A DNA stretch of 54,860 nucleotides from an uncultured Burkholderiales bacterium (GCA_902826305.1 CADEEH010000011.1:1-54860), one strand, 5' to 3'; shown: positions 1 through 10,103, counted from the stretch's first letter. Program-made: numbers and translations. Notes: generated from the sequence alone by a model not told the origin.

Positions 1-1312
1 CCTCGAACGGCGAGACGTAGATGCCGCTGACCTTGAGCATGTCGTCGCTGCGGCCCGAGTAGGTGAACGTGCCATCGGCGTTTCTCACGTACTTGTCGCC
101 GCTCTTGGTCCATGTGCCCTGAAAGGTCTCGCGGGTCTTGTCGCGGTTGCCCCAGTACATCAGGGCCGCCGACGGACCCTTGATGTAGAGGTCGCCGGGT
201 TCACCATCGGGCACCGGCCCGCCGTTCTCGTCGCGCAGTTCGATCTCGTAGCCGGGCACCGGCGTGCCGGTGGTGCCGTAGCGGACCTGGCCGGGCCGGT
301 TCGACAGGAAGATGTGCAGCATCTCGGTCGAACCGATGCCGTCGATGATCTCGACGCCGAAGTGTTCGGTGAAACGCTGGCCGATCTCGGCGGGCAGCGC
401 CTCGCCGGCGGACGACGCGAGCCGAAGCGCGACCTCCGATCGCTTCGGCAACGCCGGGGAAGCCAGCATGCCGGCGAACCCGGTCGGTGCGCCGAAGAAG
501 ATCGTCGGCTTGTGTTCGACCCAGCGCCTGAAGGTCGCCTCCGGCGTCGGCCGCTCGGCCATCAGCACCGTGGTGGCGCCCACGCTGAGCGGGAAACTCA
601 GCGCGTTGCCCAGGCCGTAGGCGAAGAAGAGCTTGGCCGCCGAGAAGCAGATGTCACCTTCGGTGATGCCGAGGATCGGCACGTACAACTCGGCGGTCCA
701 GTACGGATTGGCCTGGGTGTGCACGGTGCCCTTGGGGCGGCCGGTCGATCCGGACGAGTAGAGCCAGAATCCCGGGTCGTCGCCGGCGGTGCGCGCGGGC
801 TCGGCGAGCGCCAGCGACGGATCGATCAGCGATTCGAACGGATCACAACCCGCCGGCAACCCATCCTTCGCGCCCGACACGAAGAGGTTTCGCACCTCGT
901 GGCCACCCGAACCCGTCGCCTCGACGAGTGCGGCCTGTATCGTCGGCAGCAGCGGCGCCGACACCAGCACCGCCTGGGCACGGGCGTGCTGGATCATGTA
1001 CGCGTAGTCGTGGCTGGTCAGCAGCGTGTTGACCGCGACCGGCACGATGCCGGCATACATCGCGCCGAGGAAGGCCACCGGCCAGTCGCTGCAATCGTGC
1101 ATCAGCAGCAGCACCCGTTCCTCGCGTCGGACGCCGGCGGCGGCCAGGCCGGTCGCGAGGCGACGGATCCGGTCGCCCAGTGCGCCGTAGCTCAGCCGCT
1201 CCCGGTCGTCGATGTACGCGATCTTGTCGCCGCGGCCGCGGTTGCGTTCGATCAGGTGCTGCGCGAAATTGAACGAAGCGCCCGGGGCTCGGACGTCGGG
1301 TGGCAGGTTCAT
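1..1312 (-). CDS. bclA: Benzoate-CoA ligase, partial (C-terminus outside window)
   Basis: ATP-dependent ligation of benzoate to CoA, the entry step of the box pathway, in the cytoplasm. The reverse strand reads open from an ATG at 1312 (MNLPPDVRAPGASFNFAQHL) to base 1. The adenylate-forming signature SSGSTGRPKGTVHT is present, followed by the GAPTGFAGM and STEMLHIFLSNRPG segments typical of benzoate and related aryl-CoA ligases, and the GDLYIKGPSAALMYWGNRDKT core. About 437 residues are visible of an expected 520-530; the mobile C-terminal domain with the catalytic Lys is cut off. It starts 30 nt after boxD ends, so the two are probably one leftward transcript. Benzoate rather than another aryl acid is inferred from context; 2-aminobenzoate or 4-hydroxybenzoate ligases look similar. 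Confidence 0.9.
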   Translation of the reverse strand, partial: MNLPPDVRAPGASFNFAQHLIERNRGRGDKIAYIDDRERLSYGALGDRIRRLATGLAAAGVRREERVLLLMHDCSDWPVAFLGAMYAGIVPVAVNTLLTSHDYAYMIQHARAQAVLVSAPLLPTIQAALVEATGSGGHEVRNLFVSGAKDGLPAGCDPFESLIDPSLALAEPARTAGDDPGFWLYSSGSTGRPKGTVHTQANPYWTAELYVPILGITEGDICFSAAKLFFAYGLGNALSFPLSVGATTVLMAERPTPEATFRRWVEHKPTIFFGAPTGFAGMLASPALPKRSEVALRLASSAGEALPAEIGQRFTEHFGVEIIDGIGSTEMLHIFLSNRPGQVRYGTTGTPVPGYEIELRDENGGPVPDGEPGDLYIKGPSAALMYWGNRDKTRETFQGTWTKSGDKYVRNADGTFTYSGRSDDMLKVSGIYVSPFE

Positions 1313-1342
1313 CGTGTCTCCTCGTTTCCCGGTTTCCGCCGC

Positions 1343-2905
1343 TCAGGCGGACGGGGCCGGCTGCACGTCGTGCAGCACCGTGGTCGACGCCTGCAGCGCG
1401 CTGCGGCGGTGATAGAAGTTCAAAGCCCGCAGTCCGCCCAGTTCCTCGCCGCCGCCGGCGCGTCCGGGTCCGCCGTGCAGCGACTGCGGCATCACGTTGC
1501 CGTGACCGGTCTGCAGCGCGGCGACATCGGGTGAGATCACGTGCACACGGCCGTGGCTGTCGGCCAGGTCGAGTGCCGTGCACGCCAGAGTGGCTGCATC
1601 GCTGCCATAGACCGACGCGACCAGCGAGCCCTGGCCGCGGCGGATCAGTTCCAGTGCATGCGGCAGGTCGCGGTAGGGCACCAGCGTCGCGACCGGCCCG
1701 AACACCTCGATGTCGTGGATCCGGTCTGCACCGTCCGGATCGCGGGTGCCCAGCAACGTCGGGCCGACGCAGCAGGCGATCGCCGGGTCGGCATCGACCA
1801 GCGGCCGTGACGCGCCATCGTGCAGCAGGTCGGCCTGCGTGCGCAGCGTGGCCAGGCCCTCGCGCACCGAGTTCAGCTGCGCCCGGTTGACGAGTGCACC
1901 CATGCGCACGGTCTCGTTGCGCGGGTTGCCCACGGTGGTCTTCGCGAGCCGCGCACCGATCGCCTGCGCCGCGGCGTCGTACGACGCCGCGGGTACGAAC
2001 ACGCGCCGGATCGCGGTGCATTTCTGGCCGGACTTGACGGTCATCTCCCGGGCGACTTCCTTGACCAGCAGGTCGAACGCTTCGCTGCCGGGGGCATCGC
2101 CGGGCGCCAGCAGCGCCGAGTTGATGCTATCGGCCTCGATGTTCACGCGCACCGAGCGCTGCGTCACCGCCGGATGGGACCGGATCGTGGCGGCCGTCTC
2201 GGCCGAGCCGGTGAACGAGACCACATCGAAAGGCCGCAGCTGGTCGAGCAATCCGGCGGAACTGCCGCAGATCACCGACAGCGCGCCCGGCGGCAGGATG
2301 CCGGCGTCGATCACGTCCTTGACCATGCGCTGGGTCAGCCAGGCGGTCGCGGTCGCCGGCTTGACGATCACCGGCACCCCCGACAGCAGTGCCGGCGCCG
2401 CCTTCTCCCACAAGCCCCAGGACGGGAAGTTGAAGGCGTTGATGAACAGCGCCACGCCTCGGGTGGGCACCTGCAGGTGCTGCGACTGGAACAGAGGCTC
2501 CTTGCCCAGGCGGGTGGCCTCGCCATCGAGCAGGAAGGTGCGATCGCCGAGTGTCTCGCCGAGCTTCGCGTAGGTCGAGATCGTGTAGATGCCGCCGTCG
2601 ATGTCGATCGCCGAATCGTTCTTGACCGTGCCGCTGTTGGCCAGTGCGATCGCGTAGTACGCGTCCCGGTTGGCCTGCAGCGTCTTGGCGACCGACGCCA
2701 GCAGTGCCGCCCGCTGGCGATAGGTCAGCGCACGCAGCGCCTGGCCACCGACCCGCCGGGCATGGTCGAACGCACCGGCCAGATCCAGGCCCTGCGCGTC
2801 GACCCGCACGAGTGCCTCTCCGGTCACCGGGTCGACCAGTCCCGTTCCGGCGCCGCTGCCGGTGATCCACTGGTCGGCGACGTAGTTCGGAAGCAGTTCA
2901 CTCAT
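1343..2905 (-). CDS. boxD: 3,4-dehydroadipyl-CoA semialdehyde dehydrogenase
   Basis: NADP-dependent aldehyde dehydrogenase that oxidises the open-chain semialdehyde CoA thioester released by BoxC to the acid. The 520-residue protein has the ALDH fold: NAFNFPSWGLWEKAAPAL near residues 157-173, VKPATATAW near 181, the cofactor loop SFTGSAETAATI near 230, catalytic Glu257 in NIEADS, and nucleophile Cys296 in SGQKCTAIRR. The C-terminal PQSLHGGPGRAGGGEELGG stretch is typical of the BoxD/PaaZ-N-terminal-like group. It lies between the ligase gene and the divergent regulator, which fixes the assignment. Start ATG at 2905 follows a GAGGAGAAC ribosome binding site. Transcription probably starts near 3025 from a TATAGT -10 inside the beginning of boxR. 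Confidence 0.93.
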   Translation of the reverse strand: MSELLPNYVADQWITGSGAGTGLVDPVTGEALVRVDAQGLDLAGAFDHARRVGGQALRALTYRQRAALLASVAKTLQANRDAYYAIALANSGTVKNDSAIDIDGGIYTISTYAKLGETLGDRTFLLDGEATRLGKEPLFQSQHLQVPTRGVALFINAFNFPSWGLWEKAAPALLSGVPVIVKPATATAWLTQRMVKDVIDAGILPPGALSVICGSSAGLLDQLRPFDVVSFTGSAETAATIRSHPAVTQRSVRVNIEADSINSALLAPGDAPGSEAFDLLVKEVAREMTVKSGQKCTAIRRVFVPAASYDAAAQAIGARLAKTTVGNPRNETVRMGALVNRAQLNSVREGLATLRTQADLLHDGASRPLVDADPAIACCVGPTLLGTRDPDGADRIHDIEVFGPVATLVPYRDLPHALELIRRGQGSLVASVYGSDAATLACTALDLADSHGRVHVISPDVAALQTGHGNVMPQSLHGGPGRAGGGEELGGLRALNFYHRRSALQASTTVLHDVQPAPSA

Positions 2906-2962
2906 TCGGGTTCTCCTCGGGCGGACAGCCGGCGCCGGGGCGGTGGGCTGGAAGTCGATTTC

Positions 2963-2991
2963 TTGCCACGTCCGGCGATATGCAGTATCGT
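2963..2991 (+). promoter_or_regulatory. Likely sigma-70 promoter of boxR
   Basis: TTGCCA at 2963-2968, a 17-nt spacer, and TATCGT at 2986-2991. The -10 lies inside the TGCA-N6-TGC motif at 2981-2994, the same geometry as at the boxC promoter. Predicted start about 7 nt downstream, leaving a short leader before ATG 3024. Confidence 0.6.
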
Positions 2992-2994
2992 GCG
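2981..2994 (+). promoter_or_regulatory. Putative BoxR operator O1 (TGCA-N6-TGCG)
   Basis: TGCAGTATCGTGCG: TGCA direct-repeat half sites with 6 nt between them, covering the boxR -10. BzdR-family repressors are reported to recognise TGCA-type repeats, which this matches; I recall that from the literature and could not check it. Three more copies occur in this cluster. Confidence 0.6.
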
Positions 2995-3023
2995 TGTCAG
3001 CACTCTACGGATGCGGGCTTGCG

Positions 3024-3986
3024 ATGTCAAGCACTATACTGCAAGAAATTCAGGGGCCGGATTCGCAGCCTCTGCCCACCGACCGACCCGGCGGGGACGC
3101 CGGCCTCGATCGCGACGGGGAAAAGAACCCCTTCCTGGTCGCACTCGGCGAGCGGGTCCGTTCGCTGCGTGCGCGTCGCGGGATGACCCGGAAAAGCGTG
3201 GCGCTGGCGGCCGACGTCTCGGAACGGCACCTGGCCAACCTCGAATACGGCGTCGGCAATGCGTCGATCCTGGTGCTGCTGCAGGTGACCAAGGCCCTGC
3301 ATTGCTCGCTGGCCGAACTGATCGGCGACGTCACCACGTCGTCGCCCGAGTGGCTGCTGATCCGCGAACTGCTCGAACATCGTGACGAAGCGACGCTGCG
3401 CCGGGTGCGGGCGGCGATCGGCGAGATGCTCGGCACCGGCGGCGACAATGCGCAGCGCAGTGCCCGGGTGGCGCTGATCGGGCTGCGCGGCGCGGGCAAG
3501 TCCACGCTCGGACAACTGCTCGCCGACGACCTCGGCTATCCGTTCGTCGAACTCAGCCGCGAGATCGAGAAGTTCGCCGGCTGCAGCATCTCGGAGATCC
3601 AGGCCCTGTACGGCGCCAACGCCTACCGACGTTACGAGCGGCGGGCGCTGGAAGAGGCGATCCAGATCTATCCGGAGGCGGTGATCGCCACCCCGGGCGG
3701 GCTGGTCTCCGATCCGGCCACGTTCAACCAGTTGCTTGCCCACTGCACCACCGTCTGGTTGCAGGCGTCGCCCGAGGATCACATGCGACGTGTCGTCGCC
3801 CAGGGCGACCTGCGGCCAATGGCCGCCAGCCGCGAGGCGATGGAAGACCTGAAGGGCATCCTGGCCGGGCGTGCCGCCTTCTATTCGAAGGCCGAGTTCC
3901 AGCTCGACACCAGTGCGTCGCCGCTGGACGAGACATTCGCCAGCCTGCGCACGCTGGTGCGTCGGGCCTTGAGCCTGCCGCACTGA
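3024..3986 (+). CDS. boxR: BoxR/BzdR-type benzoyl-CoA-responsive regulator
   Basis: Transcriptional regulator of the box genes. Residues about 40-100 form an XRE helix-turn-helix (LGERVRSLRARRGMTRKSVA through ADVSERHLANLEYGVGNASI). Residues about 155-310 are a shikimate-kinase-like domain with Walker A GLRGAGKS. In the BzdR family this second domain is known to bind benzoyl-CoA and lift repression. I chose ATG 3024 (MSSTILQEIQ), giving 320 residues, because the open frame upstream to 2943 would include the likely promoter at 2963-2991; the ribosome binding site is weak. A TGCA-N6-TGC site overlaps its own -10 and another overlaps codons 3-7, which suggests autoregulation and coupled control of divergent boxD. 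The assignment is secure; the exact effector is family knowledge. Confidence 0.92.
   Translation: MSSTILQEIQGPDSQPLPTDRPGGDAGLDRDGEKNPFLVALGERVRSLRARRGMTRKSVALAADVSERHLANLEYGVGNASILVLLQVTKALHCSLAELIGDVTTSSPEWLLIRELLEHRDEATLRRVRAAIGEMLGTGGDNAQRSARVALIGLRGAGKSTLGQLLADDLGYPFVELSREIEKFAGCSISEIQALYGANAYRRYERRALEEAIQIYPEAVIATPGGLVSDPATFNQLLAHCTTVWLQASPEDHMRRVVAQGDLRPMAASREAMEDLKGILAGRAAFYSKAEFQLDTSASPLDETFASLRTLVRRALSLPH
3030..3043 (-). promoter_or_regulatory. Putative BoxR operator O2 with boxD -10
   Basis: On the minus strand this reads TGCAGTATAGTGCT. It contains a good -10, TATAGT (3038 to 3033), oriented toward boxD; I see no convincing -35 at 16-19 nt. The site lies in the first codons of boxR, so one bound repressor could affect both divergent genes. 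Confidence 0.55.
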
Positions 3987-4000
3987 GGAATCGCAATTCA

Positions 4001-4014
4001 TGCAGCAAAGTGCT
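4001..4014 (+). promoter_or_regulatory. Putative BoxR operator O3 upstream of boxC
   Basis: TGCAGCAAAGTGCT: TGCA and TGCT half sites 6 nt apart, ending at the first base of the boxC -35. The central GTAT seen in the other three copies is absent here. Confidence 0.5.
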
Positions 4015-4042
4015 TGACACCTGCCGGAACAGGCAGTATTCT
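4014..4042 (+). promoter_or_regulatory. Strong sigma-70 promoter of boxC-boxB-boxA
   Basis: Consensus TTGACA at 4014-4019, a 17-nt spacer and TATTCT at 4037-4042, with the GTG start of boxC at 4099 preceded by GAAAGGA at 4085-4091. This is the best promoter match in the window. Operators O3 and O4 flank and overlap it. Confidence 0.8.
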
Positions 4043-4045
4043 GCA
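4032..4045 (+). promoter_or_regulatory. Putative BoxR operator O4 on the boxC -10
   Basis: GGCAGTATTCTGCA: half sites GGCA and TGCA 6 nt apart, covering the whole -10 hexamer. Binding here would block RNA polymerase directly. Confidence 0.6.
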
Positions 4046-4098
4046 TCGACTGGCCCGACGATTTTCCCGCGCAGGGCACCTCCCGAAAGGACAACACC

Positions 4099-5757
4099 GT
4101 GAACGAGACACCCCGCGTCGACTATCAGACCGACCCCGGCCGATACAAACACTGGAAACTGTCGTTCGATGGCCCGGTGGCCACGCTGGCGGCGAACTTC
4201 GACGAGAACGGCGGCCTGCGTCCCGGGTACAAGCTGAAACTCAACAGCTACGACCTGGGCGTCGATATCGAACTGAACGACGCGATCGGCCGGATCCGCT
4301 TCGAGCATCCGGAAGTGCGCACGGTGGTGGTCACGAGCCTGAAGGACAAGGTGTTCTGTTCGGGCGCCAACATCTTCATGCTCGGGCTGTCCAGCCACGC
4401 CTGGAAGGTCAACTTCTGCAAATTCACCAACGAGACCCGCAACGGCCTCGAGGATTCCTCGACCCATTCGGGCCTGAAGTTCCTGGCCGCGGTCAACGGG
4501 GCCTGCGCCGGCGGCGGCTACGAGCTGGCGCTGGCCTGCGACGAGATCATCCTGGTCGACGACCGCTCCTCCGCGGTCAGCCTGCCGGAAGTGCCGCTGC
4601 TGGGTGTGCTGCCGGGTACCGGCGGCCTGACCCGGGTCACCGACAAACGTCACGTGCGCCACGACCTGGCCGACATCTTCTGCACGACCTCCGAAGGGGT
4701 GCGCGGCCAGAAGGCCAAGGACTGGCGGCTGGTCGACGAGATCGCCAAGCCGCAGGTGTTCGCGCAGAAGGTCCGGGAGCGCGCGCTGGAACTGGCCGCC
4801 GGAAGCGACCGGCCGGCCGACGGACAAGGCGTGGCACTGGTGCCGCTGGAGCGCACGTTCGAAGCCGACGCGCTGCGTTACCGCCACGTGACGGTCGAGA
4901 TCGATCGTGCGAAGCGGGTCGCGACCTTCACCGTCAAGGCGCCGCGCGGCGCGCAGCCTGGTGACATCGCGGGCATCCAGGCGGCCGGCGCTTCGTGGTA
5001 TCCGCTGATGATGGCGCGTGAACTCGAGGATGCGATCCTGTCGATGCGGACCAACGAACTGGACATCGGCACCTGGCTGCTGCGCACCGAAGGTGAACTG
5101 CAGGCGGTCGCGGCGATGGACGACACGCTGCTCGCTCACAAGGACCACTGGCTGGTGCGCGAGACGATCGGCCTGCTGCGCCGGACCTTCAGCCGGCTGG
5201 ATGTCTCCTCGCGCAGCCTGTTCGCGCTGATCGACAAGGGCACCTGTTTCGGCGGCACGCTGCTGGAACTGGCGCTGGCCTGCGACCGCAGCTACCAGCT
5301 CGCGTTGCCGGACGATCCGGCCGGCGCGCCGAAGATCCAGGTCGGCGAAGTGAACTTCGGCCTGTTCCCGATGGTCACCGGCCAGAGCCGGCTCGAGCGC
5401 CGTTTCTATGCCGAGGCTCCGGCGCTGGCTGCGGTGCGCGAGCGCATCGGCCAGGCGCTGGACGCCGATGCCGCCTTCGGCATCGGCCTGGTCACCAGCA
5501 ATCCGGACGACATCGACTGGGCCGACGAGACCCGGATCGCGATCGAGGAACGGGTCGCGATGTCACCCGACGCCCTGACCGGCATGGAAGCGAACCTCCG
5601 CTTCAACGGCCCGGAGAACATGTTCACCCGGGTCTTCGGCCGGCTCACCGCCTGGCAGAACTGGATCTTCCAGCGACCCAACGCGGTCGGCGAGAAAGGT
5701 GCGCTGAAGGTCTACGGAAAAGGGGACAAGGCCGCCTTCGACTGGTCCCGTGTTTGA
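4099..5757 (+). CDS. boxC: 2,3-epoxybenzoyl-CoA dihydrolase
   Basis: Crotonase-superfamily enzyme that hydrolytically opens the ring of 2,3-epoxybenzoyl-CoA to 3,4-dehydroadipyl-CoA semialdehyde plus formate. The 552-residue length and N-terminus (VDYQTDPGRYKHWKLSFDG) are typical of BoxC, which is about twice the size of an ordinary enoyl-CoA hydratase. Crotonase features are visible: KDKVFCSGANIFMLGLSSHAW (oxyanion loop), VNGACAGGGYELALACD, and SLPEVPLLGVLPGTGGLTR; a second crotonase-like half follows around residues 350-500 (GTCFGGTLLELALACDRSYQ). Start is GTG 4099 with GAAAGGA at 4085-4091. It is the first gene after the TTGACA/TATTCT promoter. Gene order C-B-A is the reverse of the commonly described A-B-C order. 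Confidence 0.95.
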   Translation: MNETPRVDYQTDPGRYKHWKLSFDGPVATLAANFDENGGLRPGYKLKLNSYDLGVDIELNDAIGRIRFEHPEVRTVVVTSLKDKVFCSGANIFMLGLSSHAWKVNFCKFTNETRNGLEDSSTHSGLKFLAAVNGACAGGGYELALACDEIILVDDRSSAVSLPEVPLLGVLPGTGGLTRVTDKRHVRHDLADIFCTTSEGVRGQKAKDWRLVDEIAKPQVFAQKVRERALELAAGSDRPADGQGVALVPLERTFEADALRYRHVTVEIDRAKRVATFTVKAPRGAQPGDIAGIQAAGASWYPLMMARELEDAILSMRTNELDIGTWLLRTEGELQAVAAMDDTLLAHKDHWLVRETIGLLRRTFSRLDVSSRSLFALIDKGTCFGGTLLELALACDRSYQLALPDDPAGAPKIQVGEVNFGLFPMVTGQSRLERRFYAEAPALAAVRERIGQALDADAAFGIGLVTSNPDDIDWADETRIAIEERVAMSPDALTGMEANLRFNGPENMFTRVFGRLTAWQNWIFQRPNAVGEKGALKVYGKGDKAAFDWSRV

Positions 5758-5779
5758 GGGCGGATAAAGCTGCTGCGCG

Positions 5780-5850
5780 GCTCGATCTCGCCGCTGCGGT
5801 CCTCGCCGTACTCGAGTACGGCTGCTGGTCCTCGCGGCGACCTCGATCTG
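5780..5850. repeat. REP-like palindromic element between boxC and boxB
   Basis: The 157-nt gap between boxC and boxB holds a perfect 18-bp palindrome, GCCGTACTCGAGTACGGC (5805-5822). Outer imperfect arms TCGATCTCGCCGC and GCGGCGACCTCGATC extend it to roughly 70 nt. I recall similar palindromes in intergenic regions of several Betaproteobacteria, but cannot check copy number here; there is no second copy in this window that I noticed. Inside an operon it could stabilise or attenuate the transcript and separate boxC from boxBA dosage. Confidence 0.65.
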
Positions 5851-5914
5851 CTTGCGACGCTTTCTCCACCCCAAACCAGGCCCGATTCAACGCATTCGTA
5901 TCAGGAGATGAAAG

Positions 5915-7342
<1,428 letters not shown>

Positions 7343-7442
7343 GGCCCGCCGTCCGGACGGACGCCGGATTCGGGTATCGTTCGGCCGCGGCCCCCGCTCT
7401 CGGGGCGCCGGGCCGGCCCCGTGACCGGGGAGGAGGAGAGCC

Positions 7443-8726
7443 ATGAACGCGCCAGCCGAGATGACGGTGATCAAGCAGCACCTGATCGATCCCGAGATCT
7501 GCATCCGGTGCAACACCTGCGAGGCGACCTGCCCGGTCGGTGCGATCACCCACGACGCGCGCAACTACGTGGTCGACGCGGCCAAGTGCAACCTGTGCAT
7601 GGCGTGTATCCCGCCGTGCCCGACCGGCTCGATCGACAACTGGCGCACGATGCCCGTGGCGCGTGCCTACAGCGTCGAATCCCAGCTCGAGTGGGACGTG
7701 CTGCCGGAGGAGCTGAGCTCCGAGCAGCTCCAGGCCGAAGGTGTGACCGCCGAGGCGGTGCCCGAGGTTGCGCCGACCGCGGCCACCGTCGCCACCGCGC
7801 AACCGGGCGGAGAGGTGTTCAACAGCGCCGCCTACGGTGCGACCGTCCCGCCCTGGTCGGCCGCCCACGCCTACACGAATCTGTACGGCCCCAAGGCCGC
7901 CGAGAAGACGATCACCGCGACCGTCACCGGCAACGTCCGCGTGACCGAGGTCGGCCGCGAGTACGACACACACCACATCGTGCTCGATTTCGGCGCGATG
8001 CCGTTCCCGGTGCTCGAGGGCCAGTCGATCGGCGTCGTTCCGCCCGGCACCGACGACGCCGGCCGGGCGCATCATGCGCGCCAATACTCGATCGCGAGTC
8101 CGCGCAACGGCGAACGGCCCGGCTACAACAACGTGTCGCTGACGATCAAGCGGGTGCTCGAGGATCACCAGGGCCGGCCGGTGCGCGGCGTGGCCAGCAA
8201 CTACATGTGTGACCTGAAGGTCGGCGACAAGGTGCAGGTGATCGGTCCGTTCGGCGCCAGTTTCCTGATGCCGAACCATCCGCGTTCGAACATCGTGATG
8301 ATCTGCACCGGCACCGGCAGCGCGCCGATGCGGGCGATGACCGAGTGGCGTCGGCGCCTGCGCAAGTCCGGCAAGTTCGAGGGCGGCAAGCTGATGCTGT
8401 TCTTCGGCGCGCGCACGCCGGCGGAACTGCCGTACTTCGGGCCGCTGCAGAACCTGCCGAAGGACTTCATCGACATCAACTTCGCGTTCTCGCGCGAGGC
8501 CGACAAGCCCAAGCGCTACGTGCAGGACGTGATGCGCAGCCGTGCCGCGGACCTGGGCCCGATGCTCGCCGACCCGAACACGTACTTCTACGTCTGCGGA
8601 CTGAAGGCGATGGAAGAGGGTGTCGTGCTGGCACTTCGCGATGCCGCGCACCAGGCGGGATTGAACTGGGACACGGTGGCCGCGTCGCTCAAGAAGGAAG
8701 GCCGCCTCCAACTGGAAACCTACTGA
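7443..8726 (+). CDS. boxA: Benzoyl-CoA epoxidase, reductase subunit
   Basis: NADPH:BoxB electron-transfer flavoprotein. Residues 1-65 carry two [4Fe-4S] motifs, [12 protein letters not shown] and [13 protein letters not shown] linker of variable sequence follows (about 70-140). From about 160 there is a ferredoxin-NADP reductase module: FAD-binding [11 protein letters not shown] near 218 and the NADP loop [12 protein letters not shown] near 283, ending in [11 protein letters not shown] and a terminal Tyr. 427 residues. ATG 7443 has a strong purine-rich site, GGGGAGGAGGAGAG, just upstream. It sits directly behind boxB and one base before the next gene, as expected for a co-transcribed partner. 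Confidence 0.95.
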   Translation: MNAPAEMTVIKQHLIDPEICIRCNTCEATCPVGAITHDARNYVVDAAKCNLCMACIPPCPTGSIDNWRTMPVARAYSVESQLEWDVLPEELSSEQLQAEGVTAEAVPEVAPTAATVATAQPGGEVFNSAAYGATVPPWSAAHAYTNLYGPKAAEKTITATVTGNVRVTEVGREYDTHHIVLDFGAMPFPVLEGQSIGVVPPGTDDAGRAHHARQYSIASPRNGERPGYNNVSLTIKRVLEDHQGRPVRGVASNYMCDLKVGDKVQVIGPFGASFLMPNHPRSNIVMICTGTGSAPMRAMTEWRRRLRKSGKFEGGKLMLFFGARTPAELPYFGPLQNLPKDFIDINFAFSREADKPKRYVQDVMRSRAADLGPMLADPNTYFYVCGLKAMEEGVVLALRDAAHQAGLNWDTVAASLKKEGRLQLETY

Positions 8727-8727
8727 A

Positions 8728-9168
8728 GTGAGATTCGCCGAATTCCACGCCGGGCAGGTGATCGAGCTCGGCCCGCGACGGCTCGATGAAGCCGAACTGA
8801 TCCGCTTCGCCACCGACTACGATCCGCAGTGGTTCCACACCGACGCCAGCGCCGCCGGCAAGAGCCGCTACGGCGGGCTGATCGCCAGCGGCTGGCACAC
8901 GGCGTCGATCGCGATGCGGCTGGTTGTCGACGAGGTGCTCGCCGGCTCGGAATCGTTCGGTTCTCCGGGGCTCGCGTACCTGAAGTGGCTCAACCCGGTG
9001 CGACCCGGAGACCAGTTGTCGGTGCGGATCACCGTCATCGAGACGCGACGCTCGAAGAACAATCCGGACATGGGCATCGTGCGCTGGCGGTGGCAGGTGT
9101 TCACCGGCGGCACACTCGAGGTGCTGGACATGGAGGCGACGAGCCTGTTCGACCTGGCCCAGGGCTGA
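8728..9168 (+). CDS. MaoC-like hot-dog dehydratase
   Basis: 146-residue single hot-dog domain of the MaoC/R-specific enoyl-CoA hydratase family. The hydratase-2 pattern is visible: TDYDPQWFHTDASAAG followed by YGGLIASGWHTASI, with the Asp/His pair expected for hydration of a trans-2-enoyl-CoA. GTG start at 8728 is one base after the boxA stop, so translation is probably coupled and the gene belongs to the box operon. BoxD produces 3,4-dehydroadipyl-CoA, and later beta-oxidation-like steps need isomerisation and hydration; a role there is inference. It could also be a general acyl-CoA hydratase carried along. Confidence 0.75.
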   Translation: MRFAEFHAGQVIELGPRRLDEAELIRFATDYDPQWFHTDASAAGKSRYGGLIASGWHTASIAMRLVVDEVLAGSESFGSPGLAYLKWLNPVRPGDQLSVRITVIETRRSKNNPDMGIVRWRWQVFTGGTLEVLDMEATSLFDLAQG

Positions 9169-9289
9169 CGAAGCCGAGAGGCCTGCCCGTCGAGGGCGAC
9201 GCTGCGGACGGCGGCCGGCGCTCGACACGGCACGACCGCCGATCACGCGAGCGTATCATCGCGTGCACGACGGTCGGAAAAGGATGATC

Positions 9290-10093
9290 ATGGCGCGCTG
9301 CTGGCTTCCCATCGGCAAGAAGACCTCGCTGACCAAATTGAGTGCGGATGTCACGCCGGGCTTCAAGGGCGAAGAGGCGAGCGCACGCGAGGCGACCGAG
9401 GAACTCCGCGGCGAACTCATCGACCTGCAACGCAAGCTGTACGCCGAGGAGCGACAGCGGCTGCTGATCGTGCTGCAGGCGATGGACACCGGCGGCAAGG
9501 ACGGCGTGATCCGCAAGGTGTTCTCCGGCGTGAATCCGCTCGGCGTGACGGTCGCACGGTTCGAGCGCCCGACCCCGGCCGAACTCGCCCACGACTACCT
9601 CTGGCGCGTGCATCCGCATGTGCCGGGCAATGGCGAGATCGTGATCTTCAACCGTTCGCACTACGAAGACGTGCTGGTCGTGCGGACGAACAAGCTCAAG
9701 CCCAAGTCGATCTGGTCGAAGCGCTTCGAACACCTGCGCAACTTCGAGCGGATGCTCGCCGACGAAGGGACGACGATCGTCAAGTTCTACCTGCACATCG
9801 ATCGCGACGAGCAGAAGGAGCGGCTGCAGGCGCGCCTGGACGACACGTCGCGCAACTGGAAGTTCGACGCCCACGACCTGGAACAGCGCAAGCTCTGGGA
9901 CGACTACATGCAGGCGTATCGGGACGCGATCGTCGAGACCGACCGCAAATACGCGCCCTGGTACGTGATCCCGGCCAACAAGAAGTGGTTCCGGGATTGG
10001 GCGGTGATGCGCATCCTGGTCGACACGCTGCGAAAGATGGACCCCCAGTATCCGAAGGCGGATTTCGATCCGACGACGATCCGCATCGTCTGA
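9290..10093 (+). CDS. Polyphosphate kinase 2 family protein (PPK2)
   Basis: Transfers phosphate between polyphosphate and nucleotides. Walker A is LQAMDTGGKDGVIRKV near residue 64; the Walker B region is EIVIFNRSHYEDVLVVR near 120; the lid is RLDDTSRNWKFDAHDLEQRKLWDDY near 184. About 267 residues with a single PPK2 domain and Asp in AMDTGGKDG resemble class III or class I short PPK2s; the class, hence AMP or ADP preference, cannot be settled by eye. Two ATGs (9284, 9290) follow GGAAAAGG; I chose 9290 (MARCWLPIGK) for spacing. Stands alone, with a strong hairpin immediately downstream. Confidence 0.88.
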   Translation: MARCWLPIGKKTSLTKLSADVTPGFKGEEASAREATEELRGELIDLQRKLYAEERQRLLIVLQAMDTGGKDGVIRKVFSGVNPLGVTVARFERPTPAELAHDYLWRVHPHVPGNGEIVIFNRSHYEDVLVVRTNKLKPKSIWSKRFEHLRNFERMLADEGTTIVKFYLHIDRDEQKERLQARLDDTSRNWKFDAHDLEQRKLWDDYMQAYRDAIVETDRKYAPWYVIPANKKWFRDWAVMRILVDTLRKMDPQYPKADFDPTTIRIV

Positions 10094-10103
10094 GTCCGAT
10101 CGG

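Noticed and set aside
2943-3023. N-terminal extension of BoxR
   Set aside because: It would cover the likely promoter and operator; ATG 3024 is the better start.
9169-9289. Possible terminator after the MaoC gene
   Set aside because: Only short GC-rich matches; no stable stem followed by a U-tract.
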